Positions 1 through 7,718 of a stretch of DNA of 64,000 bases are shown piece by piece (position 1 is the first letter of the stretch; each line of letters opens with the position of its first letter). The translations under genes and the position numbers were made by a program. The stretch is taken from positions 1 through 64,000 of the forward strand of contig ONOU01000029.1 of NCBI GenBank assembly GCA_900319525.1, given 5' to 3'. This DNA is from an uncultured Prevotellaceae bacterium (GTDB lineage: Bacteria > Bacteroidota > Bacteroidia > Bacteroidales > Muribaculaceae). The notes under the pieces were generated by a model. It saw nothing but the letters and a program-made list of their open reading frames with translations, ran no database searches and was not told the DNA's origin.

Positions 1-1
1 G

Positions 2-628
2 GAGGATGACGGCACACTGCAGACCATCTATTGGAACAGCATCAAGCAGATCACCAAGGAGGACTGGCAGCCCCAGCAGTCGATGGGCAGCGACTTCACG
101 CCTGGCAAGGGCCCGCAGAAGGGTTACCGCGGCTTCGTTGACCTGGAGTACTATAAATCCATCGACGCCCAATCCCGAGATCACTTTGGTTTCAGCACAG
201 CTCATGGCTACCAGCTGAAGCCTTATCTGTTTGTTGGTGCCGGTGCTGGAATGAAAATCAGCCACAAACAGCATTTTAAAAATAATTTCGGGAAAAAGGT
301 TGATTTCTACATGTTTCCCGTGTTTGCCGACATCAGGCTCGATCTGTTGAAGAACAAGTATTCCCCCTATCTGGATTTTCGCGCAGGCTACACGCTGGGC
401 AGTAAAGCCTATGGTGTGATGTTCAACCCTTCGATAGGATGCCGAATCGGGTTGACAGACCAATTAGCCATGAATGTCTCGTTGGGTTACAGCTTGCAGA
501 GTACTGACATTGTTGTCCGCACCTACGGCGAAAACACCATCAAGCACCTGGACTACAAACCAGACTACCCGAACTTCCAGAACGATCCCTACCACTGCCT
601 GTCCTTCAAACTAGGCATGGAGTTCTAG
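2..628 (+). CDS. Outer membrane beta-barrel protein, 5' partial
   Basis: The reading frame is open from the left edge (base 2) to the stop at 626-628, so the N-terminus and any signal peptide lie outside the window. The visible part opens with a sequence like the C-terminal end of a small N-terminal domain (IYWNSIKQITKEDW). Alternating hydrophobic strands follow (GYQLKPYLFVGAGAG, FADIRLDLL, YSPYLDFRAGY, GCRIGLTDQLAMNVSLGY) and the protein ends in FKLGMEF. A terminal phenylalanine is typical of barrels inserted by the BAM complex. Bacteroidales carry many such small porin-like barrels of unknown substrate. The internal ATG at 83 is not a credible start because the frame upstream is protein-like. 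The role is unknown. Confidence 0.7.
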   Translation, partial: EDDGTLQTIYWNSIKQITKEDWQPQQSMGSDFTPGKGPQKGYRGFVDLEYYKSIDAQSRDHFGFSTAHGYQLKPYLFVGAGAGMKISHKQHFKNNFGKKVDFYMFPVFADIRLDLLKNKYSPYLDFRAGYTLGSKAYGVMFNPSIGCRIGLTDQLAMNVSLGYSLQSTDIVVRTYGENTIKHLDYKPDYPNFQNDPYHCLSFKLGMEF

Positions 629-657
629 GGCACCAATTACCAGAAACTTTCATTTAA

Positions 658-743
658 CACGAATGGCCATGAATCGTCACGAATGGTCATGAATAATTAT
701 AATTTTTATGATCATTCGTGGATATTTGTGGCCATTTGTGTCT
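658..743. repeat. Nested inverted repeat downstream of the barrel gene
   Basis: Arms 678-690 and 708-720 pair over 13 bases with one G-T pair around an AT-rich loop. An outer, weaker pair (about 658-670 with 731-743) repeats the same CACGAATGG-type word, so the unit is both inverted and roughly duplicated. It may end transcription of the upstream gene or be a dispersed palindrome. No coding potential is visible. Confidence 0.5.
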
Positions 744-800
744 TTATTTACATGAAAAGCGCATCAAATTCCCGAAAAACCACGAATTTCAAGGAATAAT

Positions 801-833
801 ATTGTGTCATTAAATAATAATATGCTAACTTTG
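801..833 (+). promoter_or_regulatory. Bacteroidetes-type promoter for the 864 gene
   Basis: ATTG at 801-804, a 21-base spacer and TAACTTTG at 826-833 fit the Bacteroidetes -33/-7 consensus (TTTG, about 19-21 bases, TAnnTTTG), with a three-base match at -33. The start codon follows 30 bases later. Confidence 0.65.
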
Positions 834-863
834 CTACATATCAATCATTAAATAGTATTAATT

Positions 864-1988
864 ATGAAAAGAACAGGACTTATAGCATTGATCGCCATGC
901 TGTTGTGCTGCCCGCCCGCCGAGGCACAACTGGGCAACCTTATCAACAAGGGCAAGCAGGCCGTCAAAAAGGCCAAGGAGGTCAAGGAGAAAGTGGATGA
1001 CGGTATCAAGAAGGTCAACGGCGACATCGACTTCTACTACATGGACGCCTGCAAGGGCTTCTACCGCAGCAAGAACGGTAAAATCGTGCTCGAGGACCGG
1101 CATAAGGAAGGCAAACTCTCGGGCAAGAATATCACCTACACCATCGAGAAGAGCGGCGACATCACGACCGATGAGGGCCGCAAGGCGGGCCAGCTGCTCG
1201 ACGGCGGCGCTGTCAACTGCCAGGGCTGCACCCCTTACCTGACCGTGACAGCCAGTGGCGACGTGGTGATGGATGGCGAGGCCATCGGCAACATCGATAA
1301 TGCCGGCAAGGTGACGTGGGAAGGCAAAGTGATAGGCAAGGCCCCGGGCATCGACAAGCAGGTGGCAGCCTACATCTACTTCGGCATCCTGAATGACAAG
1401 CAGGCTATCACCGCCAGGAGGGCGCAAATCAAGGAGGAGCAACTGCGCGCCGAGCAGGAGCGCAAACAAGCCGAAGAAGCCAGACTCAAGGCTGCGCAGG
1501 AGCAAGAAGCCAAGCGCAAGGCCATGGCGGCCAACCAAGCCAAAAACACTCAATCCAGCGGCAAGAAAGCCAACACCAACAGCAACAAAGCCACAGGCAC
1601 CAAGAAGGCCACGACGGCCCCCAAGGTGCAGGAGTGGCGCATCGAGAAGGGCAGCAACAGGGGCTTTGTCGATGCCAATGGCGTAGTCTATGACTCGTCG
1701 CACAAGAAGATCGGCAAGTTGCCCAACGGCAGTGGCGACATCGTGGACGCGTCGGGACGCACCATCGGCCGCATCAGCATGGGCGACATCTATGACAGCA
1801 GCGGCAAGGTGTGCACCGTGTCCAGCGGCGGCTCCATCGCGGTCCCGGGCTCCAATGCCACGGTGGCCGAGGTGCATGCCGGCGGACGCATCGACATGAA
1901 CCAGGGCGGCAAAACGCTCGGCTATTGCGACGTGCGCCCCTATGAGTGGGCGGCGGCCATCATCTTCTGTGACATCTTCAAGTTCTAG
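864..1988 (+). CDS. Secreted coiled-coil protein with C-terminal beta-repeat region
   Basis: This 374-residue protein has a signal peptide (cleavage likely after AEA at residue 21). Short lysine-rich heptads follow at about 27-48, then a central domain with CQGC, then a charged Glu/Lys/Ala coiled coil at about 190-225 and a Lys/Thr/Asn-rich linker. The C-terminal 110 residues carry repeated G-x-I/V turns (RGFVDANGVVYD, KIGKLPNGSGDIVD, TIGRISMGDIYD). This resembles the five-fold beta-flower repeats of bacteroidete secreted proteins; that family assignment is tentative. A promoter lies just upstream and the next gene begins 140 bases downstream, so it may be monocistronic. Its function is unknown. 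Confidence 0.7.
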   Translation: MKRTGLIALIAMLLCCPPAEAQLGNLINKGKQAVKKAKEVKEKVDDGIKKVNGDIDFYYMDACKGFYRSKNGKIVLEDRHKEGKLSGKNITYTIEKSGDITTDEGRKAGQLLDGGAVNCQGCTPYLTVTASGDVVMDGEAIGNIDNAGKVTWEGKVIGKAPGIDKQVAAYIYFGILNDKQAITARRAQIKEEQLRAEQERKQAEEARLKAAQEQEAKRKAMAANQAKNTQSSGKKANTNSNKATGTKKATTAPKVQEWRIEKGSNRGFVDANGVVYDSSHKKIGKLPNGSGDIVDASGRTIGRISMGDIYDSSGKVCTVSSGGSIAVPGSNATVAEVHAGGRIDMNQGGKTLGYCDVRPYEWAAAIIFCDIFKF

Positions 1989-2128
1989 ACCGCCACATCA
2001 GTTCATCAATTCAATGACAACTGTGTCATTACGTCAGTCACCGATGTAATGGCACAATTATTGCTGTCAAGACGATGAGAACGTGTAATGAAAGAGATTT
2101 AAACCATATCAAAAACGACAGAATAACA

Positions 2129-2683
2129 ATGATCAATAAAGTTTATACCCGCACCGGCGATGCCGGCATGACGTCGCTGGTGAGCGGCAACCGCGTGAGC
2201 AAGGATGACGTGAGAGTAGAGGCATACGGCACGATCGATGAGCTGAACAGCAACATCGGTGTGCTGCTTCACAGCAGCAAGCTGGATGACCAGGACGTGA
2301 CAGCACTGTTGCGCAAGGCGCAAAACAAACTGTTCAACATCGGCGCCTATCTGGCCAACGACCGTAAGGACGCCACCCTGTATGGCCTCACCCAGGACGA
2401 TGTCGCCGCGCTGGAGAAGATGATGGACGAGATGAACGAGGAGTTGCCTCCCATGGCGGGCTTTGTACTGCCCGGCGGCACAAGATTGTCGGCCCAGGCC
2501 GACCGCTGCCGCACCATCACGCGCCGCGCCGAGCGCCGCGTGGTGACGCTGTCACATCAAGCTCAAATCGAGCCTCTCGTGCTCGAATACCTGAACCGAT
2601 TGAGCGATTTCTTCTTTGTTTTTGCAAGATTTAACAATATCCACAATCAGGTAGCTGAAATTTATTGGGATAAAGACGCCTAA
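2129..2683 (+). CDS. Cob(I)alamin adenosyltransferase, PduO type
   Basis: This protein transfers the adenosyl group of ATP to cob(I)alamin or cobyrinic acid diamide to make adenosylcobalamin. Seen: the N-terminal ATP-binding motif YTRTGDAGMTSL at residues 6-17, the RRAERRV helix, and the C-terminal LNRLSDFFFVFARF helix, all hallmarks of PduO/MMAB trimers. Length is 184 residues, normal for the family. I chose ATG 2129 because family members begin with a short lead into YTRTGD; an in-frame ATG at 2075 would add 18 unrelated residues. Cobalamin enzymes are common in Bacteroidales (for example methylmalonyl-CoA mutase), but none is in this window. Confidence 0.93.
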   Translation: MINKVYTRTGDAGMTSLVSGNRVSKDDVRVEAYGTIDELNSNIGVLLHSSKLDDQDVTALLRKAQNKLFNIGAYLANDRKDATLYGLTQDDVAALEKMMDEMNEELPPMAGFVLPGGTRLSAQADRCRTITRRAERRVVTLSHQAQIEPLVLEYLNRLSDFFFVFARFNNIHNQVAEIYWDKDA

Positions 2684-2747
2684 GATTAATTTTTTGTATT
2701 ACTTTTGCGCAATTTTCAATAACAGGATATTTTCATAAAACTAGACT

Positions 2748-2972
2748 ATGTATTGGACACTTGAACTGGCAACCAAGCTCGAGGACGCTCCCTGGCCCGC
2801 TACCAAGGCCGAGCTCATCGACTATGCCGTGCGCAGTGGCGCACCTCTTGAAGTGATAGAGAACCTGCAGGAGATTGAGGACGAGGGCGACACCTATGAG
2901 TCGATCGAGGACATCTGGCCGGACTACCCGACCAACGACGATGACTTCTTCTTTGATCCTGACGAGTACTAG
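2748..2972 (+). CDS. DUF2795 small acidic protein
   Basis: The protein has 74 residues and is strongly acidic, with an Asp/Glu/Phe-rich tail (TNDDDFFFDPDEY). It matches the conserved bacteroidete small protein that I recognise as DUF2795: a short helix-turn-helix-like core (ATKAELIDYAVRSGAPLEVIENLQEI) followed by the acidic tail. No biochemical role is established. A -7-like TACTTTTG at 2700-2707 lies upstream, but I see no good -33 box. It is convergent with the CYTH gene across a shared hairpin. Confidence 0.8.
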   Translation: MYWTLELATKLEDAPWPATKAELIDYAVRSGAPLEVIENLQEIEDEGDTYESIEDIWPDYPTNDDDFFFDPDEY

Positions 2973-3000
2973 CACGTCACCGTAAGACAGAGGATATGGC

Positions 3001-3037
3001 CAGCCCATCCCGGACAATATCACGCCGGGATGGGCTG
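3001..3037. terminator. Bidirectional hairpin terminator between DUF2795 and CYTH genes
   Basis: A perfect 13-bp stem (3001-3013 with 3025-3037, CAGCCCATCCCGG) has an 11-base loop and lies between two convergent genes. There is no long T-run on either side. Confidence 0.7.
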
Positions 3038-3097
3038 ACTGCATTGGGGGATTGTAAAATCATGGCTCATCGCCCACCTTTTTATCGGGGTTCGCCG

Positions 3098-3568
3098 TTA
3101 TTTCCAGGTCTTGAAAGGTTTTTTCACGAGCATGGAATTGTAGTAGCGGCTGTCACCAGTCACTTCCTCGCCGAGCCAGCAGGGACGCTCAAACCGGGCA
3201 TTCTCGTCGGGCAATTCCACCTCGGCCACGATAAGTCCATCGTTGTCGCCGTGAAACTCATCGACCTCAAAGGTGAACTCTCCGGCCTTGACCAGGTAGC
3301 GTGTCTTGTCGATCACGCCTGGCTCGCAGATGAGCATCAGCTCTTTAGCGTCCTCGACAGGGATTTCCCTCTCCCACTCATAGCGGGTGAGACCACTGGC
3401 GTTGGCCATGCCCTTGACGGTGATATAACCCTTGTCGCCCTTGATGCGGACGCGTACGGAGCGTTCGGGGACCGAACTCAGATAGCCCTGGGTGATGCGG
3501 ATGGCCTTGAAGGCCTCGCTCTTGAAGTCACCTTTTACCAGAAATTTTCTTTCTATCTCTTTTGCCAT
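3098..3568 (-). CDS. CYTH domain protein (class IV adenylate cyclase/triphosphatase fold)
   Basis: The N-terminus MAKEIERKFLV carries the ExExK signature of CYTH tunnel enzymes, which bind triphosphates with divalent metals. Further conserved pieces are RVRIKGDKGYITVKG, RYEWEREIP, KTRYLVKAGEFTFEVDEF and LIVAEVELP. The 156-residue length is typical of the bacterial short CYTH proteins, most of which are probably inorganic triphosphatases; the substrate here is not known. The start at 3568 places ExExK at residues 4-8 as in the family, while ATG 3628 would lie at or above the promoter. A convincing promoter sits at 3616-3646. Confidence 0.9.
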   Translation of the reverse strand: MAKEIERKFLVKGDFKSEAFKAIRITQGYLSSVPERSVRVRIKGDKGYITVKGMANASGLTRYEWEREIPVEDAKELMLICEPGVIDKTRYLVKAGEFTFEVDEFHGDNDGLIVAEVELPDENARFERPCWLGEEVTGDSRYYNSMLVKKPFKTWK

Positions 3569-3615
3569 AATCCAGATCTGTTTGCTAGGCATTTGCTCAT
3601 CATGCCCATGACGCG

Positions 3616-3646
3616 CAAAATTACTCACAAAACTCTACAAAGCAAA
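3616..3646 (-). promoter_or_regulatory. Promoter of the CYTH gene
   Basis: On the minus strand TTTG (3646-3643), a 19-base spacer and TAATTTTG (3623-3616) form a consensus Bacteroidetes promoter about 47 bases above ATG 3568. It argues against the upstream ATG at 3628. Confidence 0.75.
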
Positions 3647-3762
3647 TATCTTTTTCAAGTTTATTCTCAATTCTAGATGACAAAAGCAGCCGCTCGCGGC
3701 TTCAAGAACTTGGACAATCAACGATTATGGCGTGAGGTCAAGCGGCACGGTTTTTGCAGGGA

Positions 3763-3794
3763 GTTGTCTGATAATGTGATTTTCACTAATTTTG
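3763..3794 (+). promoter_or_regulatory. Promoter of the zinc-ribbon gene
   Basis: GTTG (3763-3766), a 20-base spacer and TAATTTTG (3787-3794) precede ATG 3820 by 25 bases. Confidence 0.6.
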
Positions 3795-3819
3795 CAACAG
3801 TAAAATCAAGGCGAGCGAT

Positions 3820-4470
3820 ATGAATTACACCTGTCCCAAATGCGGCAAGAAGATGGAGCTGAGCACCGAGGTGCTCATCAATAGCGAGTATAAGGTCATC
3901 TGCCCCCAGTGCCTGAGTGAATTGCAGATTGTGGGGGATTATGCCTATATCCCGCACCAATCGCTTGACCTGGACACCAGTGTCGAGCCGTCGCGCACGA
4001 TCTGCTGCCCCACCTGCGGCCATGAGGCGAGCACGAACGCTCACTTCTGCCCCAACTGTGGTGCCAGCTTTGATGCCGGCACCCCGAAGCCCGCTGCCGT
4101 GGACGTCGCTGCCGAGGAGGTCACCGTGTTGCCCCCACCCCTGCCCGACAGCGACCCGCTCTACAACGATGCGATACAATTCCTGATGACCTGCACGTCC
4201 ATCACGCCCATGATGCTGCGTGACCATTTCCAGATCAGTGACGAACGTGCCGCCGAGCTCATCCGCCAACTCGAAGCCGGCGGAGCCATCGGTCCCTATA
4301 ATAACGGCGGTCCGCGCCAGATTCTCATTCCCCACCGCAGCATGTTCAGCTATTCGGTTCCTGACGGCGACCCTCTACCTCCCGGATCCAAGCCACGCAG
4401 GATGAGTTGCCTGACCATGTTGCTGATTTTCATGTTCTTCATGTTCATGATCAAAGCCTGTGGCGGCTGA
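3820..4470 (+). CDS. Membrane-anchored double zinc-ribbon protein with FtsK-gamma-like winged helix
   Basis: This protein has 216 residues. Two zinc ribbons are visible: CPKCGKK at 5-11 with CPQC near 28-31, and CPTCGHE with FCPNCGASF at about 66-88. A domain at about 114-170 (YNDAIQFLMTCTSITPMMLRDHFQISDERAAELIRQLEAGGAIGP) closely resembles the gamma winged-helix domain of FtsK/SpoIIIE, which in FtsK reads DNA orientation sequences. The C-terminus is one hydrophobic helix (LTMLLIFMFFMFMIKACGG), so it is probably tail-anchored. It has its own promoter and a hairpin downstream. Whether the winged helix binds DNA or has been reused for protein contacts is unknown. Confidence 0.75.
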   Translation: MNYTCPKCGKKMELSTEVLINSEYKVICPQCLSELQIVGDYAYIPHQSLDLDTSVEPSRTICCPTCGHEASTNAHFCPNCGASFDAGTPKPAAVDVAAEEVTVLPPPLPDSDPLYNDAIQFLMTCTSITPMMLRDHFQISDERAAELIRQLEAGGAIGPYNNGGPRQILIPHRSMFSYSVPDGDPLPPGSKPRRMSCLTMLLIFMFFMFMIKACGG

Positions 4471-4512
4471 AGCCATCTTCCCGCCCAGCCGACATCTACA
4501 CGACCAAGCTAA

Positions 4513-4556
4513 AACAATCAAGGGCCTGCAATTGCACATGCAAGCCCTTGATTGTT
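4513..4556. terminator. Strong hairpin downstream of the zinc-ribbon gene
   Basis: A perfect 13-bp stem joins 4513-4525 and 4544-4556 (AACAATCAAGGGC and its complement). It lies 42 bases after the upstream stop. Four A residues at its left edge would give a T-run for minus-strand transcripts. Confidence 0.7.
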
Positions 4557-4593
4557 CGTTATGACTAGCGGCTTAAGGGGACTTCTATAAATT

Positions 4594-4704
4594 GGCTCAG
4601 CGGAAAATTAGCGGGGGCAAGCATGAGGTCGAAAGACCTCGCCAAGGCCGCTGGCCTTGCTGTGGCCTTCGACCACAACGCCCCCACCTTTTATCGGGTG
4701 AGCC
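4594..4704. ncRNA. Possible structured RNA or repeat: cloverleaf-like nested hairpins
   Basis: An outer stem (4594-4599 with 4699-4704, GGCTCA/TGAGCC) and an inner stem (4613-4618 with 4680-4685, GGGGGC/GCCCCC) enclose three hairpins in a row. These are 4625-4640 (GAGGTC, GAAA tetraloop), 4644-4658 (AAGGCC, three-base loop) and 4661-4677 (TGTGG). The layout is a multi-way junction inside a gene-free stretch between the 3' ends of two convergent genes. I recognise no known family. It could be a 3'-UTR element, a small RNA or a dispersed palindromic repeat. No promoter is evident on either strand. Confidence 0.4.
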
Positions 4705-4793
4705 TATAAATTACCAAAATGACAGTTTTTAGTGTTGGATGTATTTGGCCGCTTTTCGGCATCTTTTGCCTTACCTTCTTGGACCATAGCTTG

Positions 4794-5732
4794 TTAATTG
4801 CCCAGGTTGTCGATTTGCTGCTTGGCCCATTTCTTGGCCATGCGGACGGCCTCATTAGCCATCTGGTTGACCATGGAGTCCATGCCTTCGGGAATCTCGA
4901 TACCCATCACACTGTCAGGCAGCATCCGGGGGTCGGTCATGTCCTCTTCGGTCTGCGCGTCGGCATCCTCATCGGTCTGGGGGGCGGGTGCAGGCGGCGG
5001 GGTAATGTGATGGTTGGCCTCGTAGTCGTCCATCGCGCGGGTCCAAGCCTTCTCGATGTCATCCTCGCCGAATGTGAACACATGGCCAAAGACACCGAGC
5101 GAAACCATCTTCTGCTCGTTATTGCCGATGCTGATGCGGCCCACCGAGCACACGACATAGTTCTGGACGTCAAGGAATTTGTTAATCACCTTGTCGGTGC
5201 CCGCACCTGTCAACTGCTTGAGCGCCTTGTTAATCAGGTCGCCAAACACGCCTCCAATGCCAGTAATACTGCCCAGGTTCTCGTCCACCTTATTGTCCAC
5301 CCAAGCCTTGGTGACCTCTTGAATGGCGGCCTCATGGTCTTGACGTTCAGGACAGGTGAACACCATCGTGGCAAACAGGATGGCCAGCACCAGGGCGGCG
5401 ATGAGCCACGGCGTGCAGCCGCTTTTCTTCTTGGTGTCGTCCTCCACCGGCCAGCGGGGAGGAACTTGAGGCGGGGCCTGGGTGGGAGGCACCACGGGGT
5501 CATAGGGCTGACCCATGGTCGCCTGGTTCTCGGCGGCACGGGCGGCTTGCTGCGAGGCTTCAAACTCGGCACGCTGCAAGACGGCGGTCAGTTCGGGCAC
5601 GTCTCCGGCCTGCATCCAGTCGGCCATACCAGGAGCCCACACTTCGCTCTCGGGGTTGATCCCTTGCTGCGACAACTCTTCGATGGAAAACGGACCTTCC
5701 TGTTTTCCGTTTTTAATCAGGTGAAATTCCAT
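4794..5732 (-). CDS. GYF_2 (DUF4339) membrane protein
   Basis: The protein has 312 residues. Residues 1-50 form a GYF_2/DUF4339 domain (KNGKQEGPFSIEELSQQG, VWAPGMADWMQAGDVPEL), a small module thought to bind proline-rich peptides. A Gln/Ala/Pro-rich linker, one transmembrane helix at about 107-126 and an extracytoplasmic region follow. The part after the helix (CPERQDHEAAIQEVTKAWVDNK) looks like DUF4359. The protein ends in an acidic Pro/Ala stretch and a short helix. Its 5' leader carries the AACTAACAACT-type repeat described separately. The function is unknown. Confidence 0.75.
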   Translation of the reverse strand: MEFHLIKNGKQEGPFSIEELSQQGINPESEVWAPGMADWMQAGDVPELTAVLQRAEFEASQQAARAAENQATMGQPYDPVVPPTQAPPQVPPRWPVEDDTKKKSGCTPWLIAALVLAILFATMVFTCPERQDHEAAIQEVTKAWVDNKVDENLGSITGIGGVFGDLINKALKQLTGAGTDKVINKFLDVQNYVVCSVGRISIGNNEQKMVSLGVFGHVFTFGEDDIEKAWTRAMDDYEANHHITPPPAPAPQTDEDADAQTEEDMTDPRMLPDSVMGIEIPEGMDSMVNQMANEAVRMAKKWAKQQIDNLGN

Positions 5733-5734
5733 TA

Positions 5735-5775
5735 TAGTTGTTAGTTTTTAGTTTTAAGTTTTTAGTTGTTAGTTT
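5735..5775. repeat. ACTAACAACTAAAAACT-type degenerate repeat, copy 1
   Basis: Seen on the plus strand as TTAGTTG/TTAGTTTTT/AGTTTTAAG words in series, abutting the GYF_2 start codon. On the coding strand this gives an A-rich leader. Related copies occur at 16286-16370, 25656-25730, 26418-26442 and 39392-39436. Confidence 0.6.
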
Positions 5776-5814
5776 GGGTACAAAAACCGTGCCAAGCTGC
5801 CGTCACATTGTCCC

Positions 5815-6549
5815 CTACTGACACTTGTTGTTGATGAAGTCCTGGAAGGCTTGCTTGTAGCTGTCGCCGATGGGGATATAGACGTCGCCAAAGACGATGC
5901 GGTTGCGCTCGATCTCGCGTATCTTGCCCTTCTGGACGATAAAGGAACGGTGTACCCTGATGAAACGCGACGCAGGGAGCATCTGCTCGATAGCCTTCAT
6001 GTTCATGAGCGAGAGGATGGGATGCGGCGACTGCTCGGTATAAATCTTGACGTAGTCCTTGAGTCCCTCGATGTAGCGGATGTCGTCGAGGTTGATCTGC
6101 AGCAGCTTGTACTCGCTCTTGACGAAGATGCTGCGCGGTTCCTCGCCAGCTGGTGCTGTGGCAGGGGCGGGCTGCTCGCTCTGCTGCACGAGCTGGAACC
6201 ATTGCAGGGCCTTGTTACTGGCCTCGAGGAAGTCGGCATAGCTGATGGGCTTCAACAGGTAGTCGAGCGCATTGACGCGGAAGCCATCCACGGCATACTG
6301 GTTAAAAGCCGTGGTGAAGACGATGCGGGTGCCCTCGGGAATCATCTTACTCAATTCCAATCCATTGAGCTCAGGCATCTGGATATCGAGGAAGAGCAAA
6401 TCCACAGGCTGCTCACCGATGCCATGCAGGGCGTCGGTAGCATTATTATACTTGCCACACAATTCCAGAAACGGAATCTTGCTCACATAGCTCGCCAGCA
6501 GCTCCACCGCCAGCGGCTCGTCGTCAACGATTGCACACTTGATGATCAT
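5815..6549 (-). CDS. LytTR-family response regulator
   Basis: This 244-residue protein has an N-terminal receiver domain with the acidic pair D9/D10, the phospho-acceptor D55 (LLFLDIQMP) and K100 (DYLLKP). A linker of about 30 residues rich in Gln, Pro and Ala leads to a LytTR DNA-binding domain at about 138-240 (SIFVKSEYKLLQINLDDIRYIEGLKDYVKIYT). It overlaps the stop codon of the kinase gene by four bases (ATGA), so the two are translationally coupled and are partners. Location beside an efflux operon suggests that operon as a target, which is inference. Confidence 0.93.
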   Translation of the reverse strand: MIIKCAIVDDEPLAVELLASYVSKIPFLELCGKYNNATDALHGIGEQPVDLLFLDIQMPELNGLELSKMIPEGTRIVFTTAFNQYAVDGFRVNALDYLLKPISYADFLEASNKALQWFQLVQQSEQPAPATAPAGEEPRSIFVKSEYKLLQINLDDIRYIEGLKDYVKIYTEQSPHPILSLMNMKAIEQMLPASRFIRVHRSFIVQKGKIREIERNRIVFGDVYIPIGDSYKQAFQDFINNKCQ

Positions 6550-7622
6550 GATTGCTCTTTCTTAATGGTGATAATAGAAAAATAATGCTTCCCGTCGTCG
6601 CTCGTACCCTTGTCCCAGGTGTAGCGGTCGGGATACATGAGTTCCAACCGGCGGCTCACCTGATCCAGGCCGATGCCAGACCCGCTCTTGTCGTTCTCGC
6701 GCTTGGGATAGCACGTGTTGCGAATCTCACAGGTGATGTCACCGTTCGCCTGATTGAGGTCGATGGAGATTTCGCCCTTGCCCTGCGGCGAGATGCCGTG
6801 CTTGAAGGCGTTCTCGATGAGCGAGATGAAGATGAGCGGCGCCACTGGCGTGGAGTCGTTGGGGGCCACGTTGATGTTGGTATTGATCTTGACGTTGTCG
6901 GTAACCCTGATCTTCATCAGCTCGATGTAGTTGCGCATGAAGTCGGCCTCCTTGCACAGGGGCACAAAGTCCTGCTGGTTCTCGTAGAGCACATGACGCA
7001 GCAGCTTGCTCAACTCGGCCACCGCCATTTGGGCCTTGTCCTGGTCAAAGGCGATGAGGGCATAGATATTGTTTAACGTGTTCAACAGGAAATGGGGATT
7101 CAGCTGGTTGCGCAGGTTGCTTAACTCGGCCTCGGCGCGAGCGGCCTCGGCCTCCTTGCGAGCGTTCTCGATGTGCTGCCAGCGCTGGTACATGCGCACA
7201 GCCACAGCCAAGCTGATGATGAGAATATCGGCCATAATAGCCCAAAAGTATCGGGGGAACCTGATAAACGGCCTCCTTGGCCCATTATTGCTCATCTCAG
7301 GCAAAATCTGATAGGCGCACCAGTGCCAAGTATCCATGAGGCCAATCCCCGCCACGATGACCAGCAGATTGGAAAAGATGAACAGTTTCCAATCATGCTT
7401 CTTGAGCAGTAAACGCGGCACCAGCCACAAGTAATTGATGTAGAACACCAACATGTAGGCCAATGGACTGCCCAACCATCTCAAGTAGCGGTTCCTGACC
7501 ACGACCCAGTCGTCATTGGAACTGTGAAAAAACAACGGCACGATAATGAGTACCGCCCAGCACAACAGATGCAGAATCAAGTACCGGTATTTAGGTTTGG
7601 ATTTATCGAGTTCATTAGTCAT
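6546..7622 (-). CDS. LytS/YehU-type sensor histidine kinase
   Basis: This 358-residue membrane kinase has about four transmembrane helices in the first 150 residues (LILHLLCWAVLIIVPLFF, LAYMLVFYINYLWLV, LFIFSNLLVIVAGIGLM, FWAIMADILIISLAVAV). A short coiled coil follows, then the His_kinase domain with phospho-acceptor H177 in NQLNPHFLLNTLNNI, and a HATPase domain (ENAFKHGISPQGKGEI, GSGIGLDQVSRRLELMY). There is no separate sensor domain, so the membrane part is the likely sensor. It has its own promoter at 7651-7682, about 100 bases below the permease gene. Confidence 0.92.
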   Translation of the reverse strand: MTNELDKSKPKYRYLILHLLCWAVLIIVPLFFHSSNDDWVVVRNRYLRWLGSPLAYMLVFYINYLWLVPRLLLKKHDWKLFIFSNLLVIVAGIGLMDTWHWCAYQILPEMSNNGPRRPFIRFPRYFWAIMADILIISLAVAVRMYQRWQHIENARKEAEAARAEAELSNLRNQLNPHFLLNTLNNIYALIAFDQDKAQMAVAELSKLLRHVLYENQQDFVPLCKEADFMRNYIELMKIRVTDNVKINTNINVAPNDSTPVAPLIFISLIENAFKHGISPQGKGEISIDLNQANGDITCEIRNTCYPKRENDKSGSGIGLDQVSRRLELMYPDRYTWDKGTSDDGKHYFSIITIKKEQS

Positions 7623-7650
7623 AGCAAAGATATTTTTTGTTTATGTATCG

Positions 7651-7682
7651 CAAAGATAATCAACTCTTCACGCATCAACAAA
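7651..7682 (-). promoter_or_regulatory. Promoter of the two-component operon
   Basis: On the minus strand TTTG (7682-7679), a 20-base spacer and TATCTTTG (7658-7651) match the consensus. A second TATCTTTG at 7632-7625 lies 18 bases past another TTTG, so tandem start sites are possible. The kinase ATG is at 7622. Confidence 0.7.
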
Positions 7683-7718
7683 TAATATCGACAAAAACAC
7701 TATTACCCTCGACAAAAA

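Noticed and set aside
2075-2128. Upstream ATG for the cobalamin adenosyltransferase
   Set aside because: The extra 18 residues do not resemble the family, and family members begin close to the YTRTGD motif.
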